Positions 55,562-64,000 of a stretch of 64,000 nt of DNA are shown here, piece by piece. Source of the DNA: Pseudoalteromonas sp. MEBiC 03607 (lineage in GTDB: Bacteria > Pseudomonadota > Gammaproteobacteria > Enterobacterales > Alteromonadaceae). The DNA lies in NCBI RefSeq assembly GCF_004792295.1, contig NZ_SRRY01000001.1, positions 1,560,501 to 1,624,500 on the forward strand, read 5' to 3'. Position numbers and translations under genes: made by a program. Numbering within the stretch: position 1 is the stretch's first letter; every line of letters starts with the position of its first letter. The notes under the pieces are model-generated. The model made no database searches. It was not told the origin of the DNA and saw only the letters and a list, made by a program, of their open reading frames with translations.

Positions 55562-56318
55562 GCTTTCCTTTCTTGGTTTAATCGTTGCTGTCAGCGCAAT
55601 TGCCTTTGGTTATGCGCTAGAAGGAGGAGTGGTAACAGCCTTATTCAACGGGCCTGCGCTAGTCATCGTACTTGGCGGTACCTTAGGTGCGGTGATGCTC
55701 CAAACCCCGGGCAGTGTTTTTGCAAAAACACTTAAAATTAGTCATTGGGTTTTTTTTCCTCCATATCATGATATCGACGCCGCCATTGAGCAAGTAAAAC
55801 GCTGGTCACATAAAGCGAGGCAAGAGGGCTATTTATCATTAGAGTCTGAAGCACTTGCTCATTCAGACCCCTACGCGGCAAAAGGGTTGAACTTATTAGT
55901 CGACGGTATTGATGAGAATAGACTTAGAGATACGCTAGAAATCGACTTAATGCTTGAACGTGAGCGCTTGCTTGAAGTTAGCAGAGTGTATGAAGCGATG
56001 GGGGGCTACAGCCCGACAATCGGTATTTTAGGTGCCGTATTAGGCCTAATACAAGCAATGCAATTTATTACTGATCCTGAAAAACTAGGTGCGGGTGTAG
56101 CAACCGCCTTTATCGCTACCATTTATGGTGTTGGCTTAGCAAACCTGTTGTTTTTACCTATGGCGAACAAGCTGAAGCAGCAAATTGAACAAAAAATGCT
56201 TTATCATGAGTTACTTGCTGAAGGTATTATTGCAATCTCTCAAGGCGAAAGCCCACTAAATATTGAACTTAAACTTGAGGCGTACCGTGTTGATCGCCCA
56301 AGTTTAGTTGACGAGTAA
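55554..56318 (+). CDS. motC: MotC: MotA-family flagellar stator protein
   Basis: Ion-channel subunit of a second-type stator, comparable to MotC of Pseudomonas by position after cheB. The 254-residue protein has TM1-TM2 at the N-terminus ([32 protein letters not shown]), a cytoplasmic loop with charged residues for FliG contact, and TM3-TM4 ([40 protein letters not shown]). The start codon is GTG, inside cheB. Ion type (H+ or Na+) cannot be read with confidence. Confidence 0.92.
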   Translation: MDKLSFLGLIVAVSAIAFGYALEGGVVTALFNGPALVIVLGGTLGAVMLQTPGSVFAKTLKISHWVFFPPYHDIDAAIEQVKRWSHKARQEGYLSLESEALAHSDPYAAKGLNLLVDGIDENRLRDTLEIDLMLERERLLEVSRVYEAMGGYSPTIGILGAVLGLIQAMQFITDPEKLGAGVATAFIATIYGVGLANLLFLPMANKLKQQIEQKMLYHELLAEGIIAISQGESPLNIELKLEAYRVDRPSLVDE

Positions 56319-56322
56319 TATC

Positions 56323-57282
56323 ATGTTGCGCCGTCGCTTGCGTCAAAACACTCAAAAAAGTCAGCATACTGAACGTTGGTTGGTTTCATACGCAGATTAT
56401 ATGACTATTATGTTTGCGTTTTTTGTGGTGATGTACGCGATCGCAATTAGTAAAAATGAAGATTTCCAAATCCTCTCAGATTCTCTTGAACAAGTTTTTG
56501 AAAAATCAGCCCGTCAGCAGCAGCAAGTTGGAACAGGTGTCAACGGCACGGGTATTTTGACTGACCGAGTCAGTCCCGAAAATGATATTTTATACGGAGA
56601 AAGCATCCGTAAAGATGAACAAGGCCCAGAGCTACTTGATGGGCAAAGTGAGACCAGTAATATTGATAAGAAGCACCTAGGTAAACCACTCGATAGCCTT
56701 CTTACCAAGTTACAGTCTGCACTGATAGATGAAATTCGCGATGGTGAGGCAAGTCTTGAGTTACATCAAGATTGGCTAATTATAGAGTTGAGTTCGGGTA
56801 TGCTGTTCTCTTCTGGAAGTGCGGTTGCTCAGCAACGAGCCAAGCAAGTTGTAAGCTTAGTCAAAGATATAATTGCCCCTGTAGATAACTATATTCGTGT
56901 ACGTGGTTATACCGATAACGAAGGTATTCGCAATGAAATGTTTCGTTCTAACTGGGAATTGTCGGTTGCACGTGCCACTTCAGTGTTAGTTGAACTTGAA
57001 AACTTAGGTATCAACCCTGCACGTATGGCGATTGAAGGCTACGGACAATATTCACCGTTTGCGAGTAACGATACAGAACAAGGCCGAGCTGAAAACCGTA
57101 AAGTGGTGGTTGCGCTTTCTAAATATGGTTTACCACCAGAACCGACAACCCCTAGTGATGAAGACACTGAAAAGCCGCAGCAACAAGCTCCTGAAATTGA
57201 GTTGCCAAGCAATGATAACACCATTAAAGTGATTCAATTACCTCATGGTGGCATTCGAATAACCACGCGCAATGAACAATAA
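56323..57282 (+). CDS. motD: MotD: MotB-family flagellar stator protein
   Basis: Peptidoglycan-anchored partner of MotC. It has about 319 residues from ATG 56323 (a TTG at 56308 is possible). A basic N-terminus is followed by the membrane helix with the ion-carrying Asp in VSYADYMTIMFAFFVVMYAI. A periplasmic linker follows, then an OmpA-like domain (about 165-265) with VRGYTDNEGIRNEMFRSNWE, LSVARATSVL and GYGQYSPFASN. The C-terminus ends in a Pro/Glu-rich tail. It matches MotD of Pseudomonas by context. Confidence 0.92.
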   Translation: MLRRRLRQNTQKSQHTERWLVSYADYMTIMFAFFVVMYAIAISKNEDFQILSDSLEQVFEKSARQQQQVGTGVNGTGILTDRVSPENDILYGESIRKDEQGPELLDGQSETSNIDKKHLGKPLDSLLTKLQSALIDEIRDGEASLELHQDWLIIELSSGMLFSSGSAVAQQRAKQVVSLVKDIIAPVDNYIRVRGYTDNEGIRNEMFRSNWELSVARATSVLVELENLGINPARMAIEGYGQYSPFASNDTEQGRAENRKVVVALSKYGLPPEPTTPSDEDTEKPQQQAPEIELPSNDNTIKVIQLPHGGIRITTRNEQ

Positions 57283-57293
57283 TAAGGTGTGAT

Positions 57294-58064
57294 GTGAAAG
57301 TTTGGACAGTAGCAAATCAAAAAGGTGGCGTAGGGAAAACAACAACAGCTGTCAGCCTTGCGGGTATTCTTGCATTACAAGGTAAGCGTGTTTTACTTAT
57401 TGATACCGATCCACATGCATCTTTAACTTATTATTTTGGTATTGATTCTGAAGAGCTTGAGGTTAGCGTGTATGATATTTTTGCACGCGGCAACAGCATG
57501 GCAAGTGAAGAAATTTTGCAAGCGTTATGCCCTTCAACATTAGAAAACCTTGATATTTTACCTGCCACTATGGCAATTGCGACACTTGATAGAAGCATGG
57601 GTAATAAAAATGGTATGGGCTTAATTCTTAAGAAAGCGCTGGCAAAAATTAGTGACCATTATGACTATGCAATTATTGACTGCCCACCAGTACTAGGGGT
57701 GTTGATGGTTAACGCCTTGGCAGCCAGCGAGCGTATTTTGGTGCCAGTACAGACTGAGTTTTTGGCTCTTAAAGGGCTTGACCGAATGATGCGGACGATG
57801 GAATTAATGCAAACATCGCAGTCAAAGCAGTATCAATATACTATTATTCCTACAATGTACGACAAACGGACTAAAGCATCACTTGAAGCGTATAAAACTC
57901 TGCAGGATAATTACAAAGACAAAGTATGGTCGGGTGTTGTTCCTGTCGATACAAAATTTAGAGATGCTAGTTTAGCACAACAAGTGCCGATTCAATTTTG
58001 CCCTCGTTCTCGAGGTGTATTTGCCTATCGCGCCTTGCTTGATTATTTAGTTGCACAAGGTTAA
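57294..58064 (+). CDS. parC: ParC: ParA-like ATPase for polar chemotaxis arrays
   Basis: Chemotaxis-specific ParA/MinD ATPase that positions signalling arrays at the cell pole; not topoisomerase IV ParC. The 256-residue protein has VANQKGGVGKTTTAVSLAGI (deviant Walker A), LLIDTDPHASLTYYFG and DYAIIDCPPVLGVLMVNALA (Walker B). The GTG start has only a weak ribosome site. Adjacency to a CheW-like gene and cheW identifies it as the chemotaxis type and separates it from chromosomal ParA. It overlaps parP by one base. Confidence 0.9.
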   Translation: MKVWTVANQKGGVGKTTTAVSLAGILALQGKRVLLIDTDPHASLTYYFGIDSEELEVSVYDIFARGNSMASEEILQALCPSTLENLDILPATMAIATLDRSMGNKNGMGLILKKALAKISDHYDYAIIDCPPVLGVLMVNALAASERILVPVQTEFLALKGLDRMMRTMELMQTSQSKQYQYTIIPTMYDKRTKASLEAYKTLQDNYKDKVWSGVVPVDTKFRDASLAQQVPIQFCPRSRGVFAYRALLDYLVAQG

Positions 58065-58825
58065 TGATGAGTAAGCATTTATTTGCTAATGAAAAAGTGA
58101 TGACCCAATATTTGGGTGCTTTGCTGTGTGAAGATGAACCTAGCGAGCAGAATCTTGAACCCGTAGCTAAATTACTCGAGCAGGTTAATGAGCCTGAACA
58201 AAAGCAAGAAGAAAAGATTACCCCCACAGTAATTGCTACTGAACCGCCTTTACCGAGTGTTGAGTCAACTAAAGAGCTTGAGAAAACCGAGAACCAAGCT
58301 AATATCAAAGATATAGTTGCAGAATCTAATGCAGATATTATTGCTAAGACATCGTCTGAGCGCCAAGAAGATTACTTTGATGGCGAGTTTCAGGCACTGT
58401 TTTTTGAAGTTGCAGGTTTAACCTTAGCAGTACCACTAAAAGCATTAGGGGGAATTCATCAACTGACAGAGGTTAACCAATTGTTTGGTAAACCAAAATG
58501 GTTTAAAGGCGTAATGCTTAACCGAGATGAAAAGCTCAATGTTGTTGATACTGCACGTTGGGTTATGCCAGAAAAATATGATGAAAGATTAGAACAAGCA
58601 TTAAATTATCAGTATTTAATCACCTTAGGTGATAGTCAATGGGGATTATTGGCAGAAAAGCTCGTAAATAATATTACGCTTCAAAAAGAAGATGTAAAAT
58701 GGCGAGCAAAATCAGGTAAGCGGCCATGGTTAGCCGGTGTTATCAAAGAGAAAATGTGCGCCTTGATTGACGTTGAAAATTTATATCAATTGCTAGAGCA
58801 GGGCTTAGACAGCCGTGAGCAGTAA
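58064..58825 (+). CDS. parP: ParP: CheW-domain protein linking ParC and CheA
   Basis: Couples the array to polar ParC. The 253-residue protein has an N-terminal acidic, Pro/Glu-rich region (about 1-105) and a C-terminal CheW-like (AIF) domain beginning at EFQALFFEVAGLTLAVPLKA and including LGGIHQLTEVNQLFGKPKWF and KGVMLNRDEKLNVVDTARW. In Vibrio this domain contacts the CheA linker and receptors. Between parC and cheW, as expected. Confidence 0.88.
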   Translation: MMSKHLFANEKVMTQYLGALLCEDEPSEQNLEPVAKLLEQVNEPEQKQEEKITPTVIATEPPLPSVESTKELEKTENQANIKDIVAESNADIIAKTSSERQEDYFDGEFQALFFEVAGLTLAVPLKALGGIHQLTEVNQLFGKPKWFKGVMLNRDEKLNVVDTARWVMPEKYDERLEQALNYQYLITLGDSQWGLLAEKLVNNITLQKEDVKWRAKSGKRPWLAGVIKEKMCALIDVENLYQLLEQGLDSREQ

Positions 58826-58846
58826 CTATTTTTACGGAGTAATAGC

Positions 58847-59344
58847 ATGAGTGAAGAAAGACTACTGTCAGCTAATAAAAATGCTGATAGCAACGATGAA
58901 GTGTTACAGTGGGTAACCTTTAAGCTTGAAGAAGAAACGTACGGCATTAACGTAATGCAAGTACAAGAGGTGCTTCGCTATACCGAGATTGCTCCTGTTC
59001 CAGGCGCACCTTCGTATGTGTTGGGTATTATTAACCTTCGCGGTAATGTTGTAACAGTGATCGACACCCGTGCACGTTTTGGTTTGATGGGCGCAGAAGT
59101 TACCGACAACTCACGTATTGTCATCATTGAAGCTGAAAAACAAGTTATTGGTATTTTAGTTGATAGTGTCGCTGAAGTGGTTTATTTACGTAGCTCAGAA
59201 ATTGACAGTGCGCCAAATATTGGCACAGAAGAAAGTGCTAAGTTTATTCAAGGTGTATCAAACCGTGATGGTGAGTTATTGATCTTGGTAGACCTTAACA
59301 AGCTTTTAAATGACGATGAGTGGGACGAGCTGAGCGCACTATAA
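58847..59344 (+). CDS. cheW: CheW: chemotaxis coupling protein
   Basis: Adaptor that joins receptors and CheA. The 165-residue protein is a single CheW domain: WVTFKLEEETYGINVMQVQE, VPGAPSYVLGIINLRGNVVT, VIDTRARFGL and GILVDSVAEVVYL. The start follows an ACGGAG site. It lies 21 bases after parP. Confidence 0.96.
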   Translation: MSEERLLSANKNADSNDEVLQWVTFKLEEETYGINVMQVQEVLRYTEIAPVPGAPSYVLGIINLRGNVVTVIDTRARFGLMGAEVTDNSRIVIIEAEKQVIGILVDSVAEVVYLRSSEIDSAPNIGTEESAKFIQGVSNRDGELLILVDLNKLLNDDEWDELSAL

Positions 59345-59359
59345 ACGCTTGGAAACTAT

Positions 59360-59764
59360 ATGCTGTTATACTCTTTGTTTGGTGCCTCAATCTTACTAGT
59401 TTTAGTGTGTTTGGGGCTTATTTTTGTCAATAACAATAAACAAGCTGCCGCAATTCAGGCTAAGCAAAAACAGCTGCAAGATGCTCAACAACAATTGAGT
59501 ATATTACGCAGTGAAGTTGCAGAAATGCGTGCAGGAATGCTCAGTATTGGCAAACGTGTTGTAGCTGTTGAAGAAAAAAGTAGAGAACTTGAGCAACTAC
59601 AAGACGCACAAAAATATGATGACCCGAATGCGAAAATCTATTCGCGAGCGGTTAAAATGGTTGAGCTAGGTGCTGATTTAGAAGAAATAATTCGTGAATG
59701 CGAGTTACCCAGAGCCGAAGCTGAACTTCTTATGTCTCTTCATAAACAAAAAGGCGCCCAATGA
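59360..59764 (+). CDS. DUF2802 family membrane-anchored coiled-coil protein
   Basis: 134-residue protein with one N-terminal membrane helix (LLYSLFGASILLVLVCLGLI) followed by a coiled coil (about 27-80; KQKQLQDAQQQLSILRSEVA) and a small C-terminal helical domain (YSRAVKMVELGADLEEIIRE, then CELPRAEAELLMSLHK) resembling a helix-turn-helix. Genes of this family commonly follow cheW in polar flagellar operons. Function is not established. It is the last gene before the operon terminator. Confidence 0.85.
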   Translation: MLLYSLFGASILLVLVCLGLIFVNNNKQAAAIQAKQKQLQDAQQQLSILRSEVAEMRAGMLSIGKRVVAVEEKSRELEQLQDAQKYDDPNAKIYSRAVKMVELGADLEEIIRECELPRAEAELLMSLHKQKGAQ

Positions 59765-59856
59765 GCAAGGCATTAACTCAAAGAGGGGAATGTCAAAAAG
59801 TTAGATAGGTGTATGGCTTATTTAACTTTGCTTACAAAGGAATTTATGCAATCGAA

Positions 59857-59889
59857 ATGCCTAGAATATATTTTCTAGGCATTTTTTTT
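59857..59889 (+). terminator. Rho-independent terminator of the flagellar/chemotaxis operon
   Basis: Perfect ten-base stem, ATGCCTAGAA against TTCTAGGCAT, six-base loop, followed by eight T residues. Classic intrinsic terminator 93 bases after the DUF2802 gene. Confidence 0.9.
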
Positions 59890-59895
59890 GCTTGT

Positions 59896-61789
59896 TTGTC
59901 GGCCTCCGACAGGTTTTTTCAGTTTTTTGACAAGTCTTCCAGTTGTGGTTTTCTAATATCTTTTAGGAGACCACCAATTGAGTAACGCATTATCAAACCA
60001 GACAAAAAAGCTTCGTGTACCCTTTCCGTTTAAAGGATTTCAATTTAACGGCTGCAAAAACCCTGCATGCCGTAACTTCATGGTGCCCCCAATCTGCGAA
60101 GGACACGGCAACAGCATAAAAGACGGTTATGCGCTCACAGGAAAAGGCCGAGAGCGAGCAATCCGTTGTAAGTACTGCAATACCCACACAATCGTTAAGT
60201 CGAATAAGGCCATCATCGAAGAGTTTGAACGCCAAGCTAACTACCTGAGAGATAATCAGACCTTTTGTAGCAATCACGAATGCGACAACTACCACTATTC
60301 TGTTGAACTACACCCCAAACGCTATCACTCTAAGGGCAAAGGAACTTCTGGAAATAAACGGTTTACTTGCAAGTTGTGCCGTAAATCAATTACTCAGAAG
60401 ACCAAACGTTGTTTCCAAGAAAGATTGTACGGCGCACAAGACAAGAGTGTTTTTAGCTTGCTCGTCAACAACACCGCACTGAATAAGATCATGTTGCATA
60501 CAGGGCTGACTCCTAATGCCCTATACAAGAAAATCGACTTTATACAACCCAGTGCATACGCTTCATCGCAAAACGCGAAGAAGGTATAGCAGACAAGTTG
60601 CCTAATCCTATTGCTATAGCGATGGATAAGCAGGACTACGTTGTGAATTGAACGGACAGTCACTTTAAGAAGAACGTGCAACTTACCAGTATTACTTCAG
60701 TAGAAGCTGTTAGTGGGTATGTTCTCGCATCTAGTGTTAACTATGACCCAGCGATAAGTACGAGTGAAGTCGTTGAAAGAGCCGGAGAGGTTGGAGATTT
60801 GAATACTGACAGTTGCTTTCGAACGTTTGCTCAATACTTTATACCCAACGATATCGAGCTCGCTATGAGTAAAGAAGTATCAAAATTCGACAAACAACAT
60901 CTAGGTTTACATGCAACCCTTCCCTCAAAAGGTTCCCAGTTGCATAGCGAATATGTGGTGTTTGGGCACTGTATGCTGTTGCGTCATCTGGTCGGTGAAG
61001 GGAGCCCTCTTTATTTTTATCTTGATGGTGACTCTATGCTATCCAGTGGGGTTATGTCGGCGTTTAAAGAGAGCATATCGGCAGGCACGACTCACGCACT
61101 TACATGTGGTTTTGCCAAAGGGATGGCGCAAGACGCAAAAAAGTCGCTGCGAGCTGAGTCATTATTGATGTTGCGTAGATTCGCTATCCAGCGCGGTCTG
61201 AAGTACAAAGACGACCAGAAACTGATTGAGTTTCTATTCACGAAATCACAACTGGAAGAGCACCTTGCTAGCTTCGGAAAGTTGTTCAAGACGACATTCA
61301 AAAACAAGATCCACAAGATAAATGAGCCGTACCGAAGCGCTAAAGCGCTAACTAAAGTTGACCAATACCTCAATATTAATGAGTTGGCCGACTTGTATAA
61401 CGTGGCATCGGTTGAACGGCTTGATAGTTATTTCCAAAGCATCCGCCGCAACCTTCCATTACTAGGTAGGCCATTTGCGACACAAAGTAATGATGGGAGG
61501 CTGTGGCATGGTATGGCTCCTTATAATCCAAAAATCATACAGAAGGTGCTGGACATCTACCGCGTCTATAACAATTACGTCAAGTTAACTCGGAATAGAA
61601 AGGGAGGGTTCAACAACGAAACACCAGAGATGAGGTTAGGGCTAGCTAGAGGCGTAGTAAAAATGGAGGATATTTTGTATCAGTCTTAGGCGTGACGACA
61701 ATCCCCTTTAGCGACCATTTGACCAATAGGATGTAATTTCGTGTCAGAGCCAAAGGTAGCGGTTCGGATATTAGCGCTTAACCGACAAC
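59896..61789 (+). mobile_element. Probable degraded insertion-sequence-like element
   Basis: The broken transposase-like gene is flanked by a short inverted match: TTGTCGG at 59896-59902 and CCGACAA at 61783-61789. Only seven bases agree and no target duplication was seen, so the exact ends are uncertain. It directly follows the terminator of the flagellar operon. Confidence 0.35.
59978..61689 (+). pseudogene. Transposase-like gene with zinc-ribbon N-terminus, frameshifted and interrupted
   Basis: Two reading frames appear to be halves of one gene. The first (59978-60589, 203 codons, TTG start after AGGAG) has Cys-rich zinc-ribbon units (CKNPACRNFM, IRCKYCNTHTIV, CSNHECDNYH, FTCKLCRKSI). The second (to 61689) has LYFYLDGDSMLSS and a transposase-like C-terminus with NNETPEMRLGLARGV. 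The protein sense continues across the join in the -1 frame (about 60540 on), giving IAKREEGIADKLPNPIAIAM then DKQDYVVN, where an in-frame TGA at 60649-60651 interrupts it. One missing base plus one nonsense codon indicates an inactive gene. IS family not recognised. Confidence 0.65.
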
Positions 61790-61991
61790 TAATTTAAGGA
61801 ATTTGCCGGTGAAACTGCCCTTACTCAAACGTCTTCTGTTCATCATGGTTTAAATCGATATAAAACAACGTAGGGTGGCAACTGCTGCTCCATCAAATTA
61901 CAAACAATTAAGTTTTGATTCATCTAATTTATTGGGTGAAAGATTAATATTATTGGTGATTCAAAATTGAACCACCAATATATCAACTTCT
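61690..61991. other. Gap without a recognised gene
   Basis: About 300 bases between the broken transposase gene and the convergent hydrolase gene. It includes the possible right end of the IS-like element (CCGACAA at 61783-61789) and a long hairpin at 61951-61980. I see no other feature in it. Confidence 0.6.
61951..61980. terminator. Hairpin near the 3' end of the hydrolase gene
   Basis: TATTGGTGATTCAA against TTGAACCACCAATA, a 14-base stem with one mismatch and a very short loop. It lies 12 bases beyond the hydrolase stop and may end its minus-strand transcript. There is no long T-run. Confidence 0.5.
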
Positions 61992-64000
61992 TTAATCCGG
62001 AATTTTACCGTTTAAATCATAGTTGCTTAAAAAAGACCATATTTCTTCTGCAATATTAATATCGCTGTCTCCCGCAGAACCTGGCCATATATGCTGACCA
62101 CCTTCAATTCTTAGATGCTCAACAGATACACCGTTGGTTCCATTGCCATACACATAACGTTGAACCGTGGTGCCATTATCAGGGAATGTGTCTTCTAAAT
62201 CAGTGATAGCCGGTTCCACATCCGTTTGATTAAAGTTAATCCACCACTGCAAGACAGTTTGAGCTTGTGCATAAGGGAGTTGATCGTCTGCCGTGCCGTG
62301 AGTTTGCAGTATTGGGATTGGACGCTCTGGCAGACAGTCGTTAGCCATATTCGGCGTCATCACACCAGAAACCGGGGCGATTGCCGCGAATGTGTCGCTA
62401 TACTGGCAAGCCAATTCAAATGAAAAGAAGCCGCCTAATGAAAAGCCTACCGCATAAATACGATTGGTATCGATGCTATACGTTGTTGATAGCTCGTTAA
62501 TTAAGGCGTCGATGAAACCCAGGTCATTGGCATTGCCACTTTGCGGGAATCCAGTCACATTCCAGCCATCAATCGCTTGCGGAGTGACTAATATGAAGTT
62601 TTCAGTTTCAGCAAGCTGGTTGAACTGACTGTCAGTATTTTGCTGCTCTGCTGTGCCGTTTAATCCGTGAAAATCAAACAATAAAGGCACGGGAGTATCG
62701 CCTGTATAATTGCTAGACATATTCAACAAATATTCGCGTTCAATACCTTCAAATAGGAAAGTCATTAGATTATCAGGAGTTTCAACGTTCTCAGATCCTG
62801 GAACGTAAGTCACACGCATTGGGTCATCTAAGGCAATAATCACAGGCTCAAGATCGCGTGGGCCAGGGGCTGTGTAACTCACACCTTCGAAAGGGGTGCT
62901 ACCAGGACCACCAGGGTTATAAAATGCTGAATAACCTTCTTCTAAACTTGGAATTTCAAGTATGGTAATGTTCCTCGCAGCTTCTTCATCGCCAACCAAA
63001 ATGATGTCGATATAGTTATCTCTGTCTTCACTGTAACAAGCATCAAATACAACTTCGCTATCTTCAGGCTGACCTAGATCAGACATACCAACGACTCTAA
63101 GCGTGCCCCCCTGCACAGCATATTCCTCTCCTACTTTATCGATGATGACCGTGTTGCCGTCCACACCATTAGCATGAATTCGAAAGAAACGTTCAAACTC
63201 GTTCGGTTTTAAACCACTTACACCATCAGGTGAAAAACCACCTGTGGTTAACATTCTCAGCATAAAATCACCTTCATCGTATAAGACGGTGGCGTCATTG
63301 GCTGGAATTATTGGTAGTAGTGTACTGATCCCTTCTCCATCCATTTGTCCCTCGATGCGATTTAACTTCGCGCCGACTAATCTTGGACCGTTATTCTCAT
63401 CATACGGACTGGAATCGGTTTCCCACGTAAGCCCAACGGCACTGACAACTTGACCGCCAGGACCAACCATCATCAATGGCGTGTCATCTTCAACAATTTC
63501 GAGCTTAATCGGGAAGCGAGCATCAGGATGGTCGCTTGGTAATCTGTTGCCAAACTCTCCAAAAGCGACCGGTGTATTTCGCTCATTGTCTTCAAAGTTA
63601 GGTAAGGGGCCTATCGCCAATGGCCTTACAATGTCACCCGTGTTTAATGTAAATTGAAAATCGGTCAGACTTAGCGTACTGGTATCAATCGGCCAACTAA
63701 GCACAATGGGCAAACCATCAAGACCGATAGCACCGTCTTTTAGTTCTCCATAAGGCGTCTGATTAATATAAGCTCCAGCAATTTGATCGAGCGTTGAAGT
63801 TGAAGTGTAGTTTTGAGCGCCCGTGCCACAATTAATGTCTGATGACCAAGCACCACCCGCTTCAAGAACAGAATCAAACGTTAATTCTGGGGCATCAATT
63901 CCGATAATGCCATCAAAGCCCATGCCCGCCGACAAGATTTGTGGCTCTTCGGACCAATAGTCTGCCCCTTTCAATACACCGTCATAGAATAACGAAAACG
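61992..64000 (-). CDS. Large secreted-type alpha/beta-hydrolase (PHB-depolymerase/LpqC-like esterase), 5' end outside the window
   Basis: The reading frame stays open to the right edge (upstream residues read FYDGVLKGADYW), so the N-terminus is missing. At least 668 residues are visible. The C-terminal third (last 270 residues) is an esterase/depolymerase domain: LLFDFHGLNGTAEQQN (oxyanion region), AVGFSLGGFFSFELACQY with the nucleophile Ser near 62440, THGTADDQLPY (Asp) and GGQHIWPG (His). The first 400 residues are beta-rich, with many Asp, Pro and Gly, and are unassigned. Such proteins usually act outside the cytoplasm on polyesters or feruloyl/acetyl esters. The substrate is unknown. It is unrelated to the flagellar cluster. 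Confidence 0.75.
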   Translation of the reverse strand, partial: FSLFYDGVLKGADYWSEEPQILSAGMGFDGIIGIDAPELTFDSVLEAGGAWSSDINCGTGAQNYTSTSTLDQIAGAYINQTPYGELKDGAIGLDGLPIVLSWPIDTSTLSLTDFQFTLNTGDIVRPLAIGPLPNFEDNERNTPVAFGEFGNRLPSDHPDARFPIKLEIVEDDTPLMMVGPGGQVVSAVGLTWETDSSPYDENNGPRLVGAKLNRIEGQMDGEGISTLLPIIPANDATVLYDEGDFMLRMLTTGGFSPDGVSGLKPNEFERFFRIHANGVDGNTVIIDKVGEEYAVQGGTLRVVGMSDLGQPEDSEVVFDACYSEDRDNYIDIILVGDEEAARNITILEIPSLEEGYSAFYNPGGPGSTPFEGVSYTAPGPRDLEPVIIALDDPMRVTYVPGSENVETPDNLMTFLFEGIEREYLLNMSSNYTGDTPVPLLFDFHGLNGTAEQQNTDSQFNQLAETENFILVTPQAIDGWNVTGFPQSGNANDLGFIDALINELSTTYSIDTNRIYAVGFSLGGFFSFELACQYSDTFAAIAPVSGVMTPNMANDCLPERPIPILQTHGTADDQLPYAQAQTVLQWWINFNQTDVEPAITDLEDTFPDNGTTVQRYVYGNGTNGVSVEHLRIEGGQHIWPGSAGDSDINIAEEIWSFLSNYDLNGKIPD

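Noticed and set aside
57294..58064. Chromosome or plasmid partition gene parA
   Set aside because: No parB or parS-like repeats follow. The neighbours are motD, parP and cheW, which define the chemotaxis-specific form.
60480..60680. Programmed -1 frameshift in the IS-like gene
   Set aside because: The two frames have the right relation, but the -1 frame meets a TGA at 60649 soon after the join and no clear slippery heptamer was seen. Decay is simpler.

Overview
The window is almost entirely a polar-flagellum and chemotaxis supercluster from a marine gammaproteobacterium. The flagellin sequences, the FlrA/FlrB/FlrC regulators and the gene order fit the Alteromonadales, most likely Pseudoalteromonas or a close relative. 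This placement is inferred from protein character and synteny and no database was searched.

Layout. Positions 1-4866 hold two closely related flagellins, flaG, fliD, fliS and a small fliT-like gene. Positions 4877-26046 are a flagellin-glycosylation island. It starts with a long Maf-type glycosyltransferase (plus strand). A minus-strand AT-rich operon follows (LicD-like, TagD-like cytidylyltransferase, HAD-like, two SAM methyltransferase proteins, sulfotransferase; 15860 down to 7757). A plus-strand pseudaminic-acid operon then runs pseG-pseI-spsF/pseF-pseH and continues into an acyl module (ACP, SDR reductase, AMP-ligase, LuxE-like, LuxC-like; 16047-23869). Minus-strand pseB-pseC (26046 down to 23861) closes the island. 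Positions 26240-31888 hold a third, divergent flagellin, the sigma54 master regulator flrA, an unrelated DNA-repair gene (tag, minus strand) and the flrB-flrC two-component pair. Positions 32058-47765 carry fliE-F-G-H-I-J-K-L-M-N-O-P-Q-R, flhB and flhA. Positions 47786-59764 carry flhF, flhG, fliA, cheY, cheZ, cheA, cheB, motC, motD, the ParA-like parC, parP, cheW and a DUF2802 gene, ending in a strong terminator at 59857-59889. Beyond that lie a broken IS-like transposase gene and a large alpha/beta-hydrolase gene (minus strand) that runs off the right edge.

How it works together. FlrA with sigma54 should switch on flrBC, fliE, fliK and flhA, each of which has a GG-N10-GC (-24/-12) site directly upstream. 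FliA (sigma28), encoded here, should then drive the flagellins; one good sigma28 site precedes the second flagellin. Two further -24/-12 sites lie directly upstream of the minus-strand LicD operon and of pseB-pseC. This suggests the sugar decoration is made on the same schedule as the basal body.

Most unusual content. (i) A bioluminescence-type acyl-reductase pair (LuxC/LuxE-like), with its own ACP, ligase and ketoreductase, sits inside the pseudaminate operon. (ii) The Maf protein is fused to a C-terminal sulfotransferase-like domain. (iii) A similar Rossmann-like domain is attached to three neighbouring glycan proteins. Together these point to a flagellin sugar carrying unusual acyl, phosphodiester, methyl or sulfate groups. 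That chemical reading is inference.
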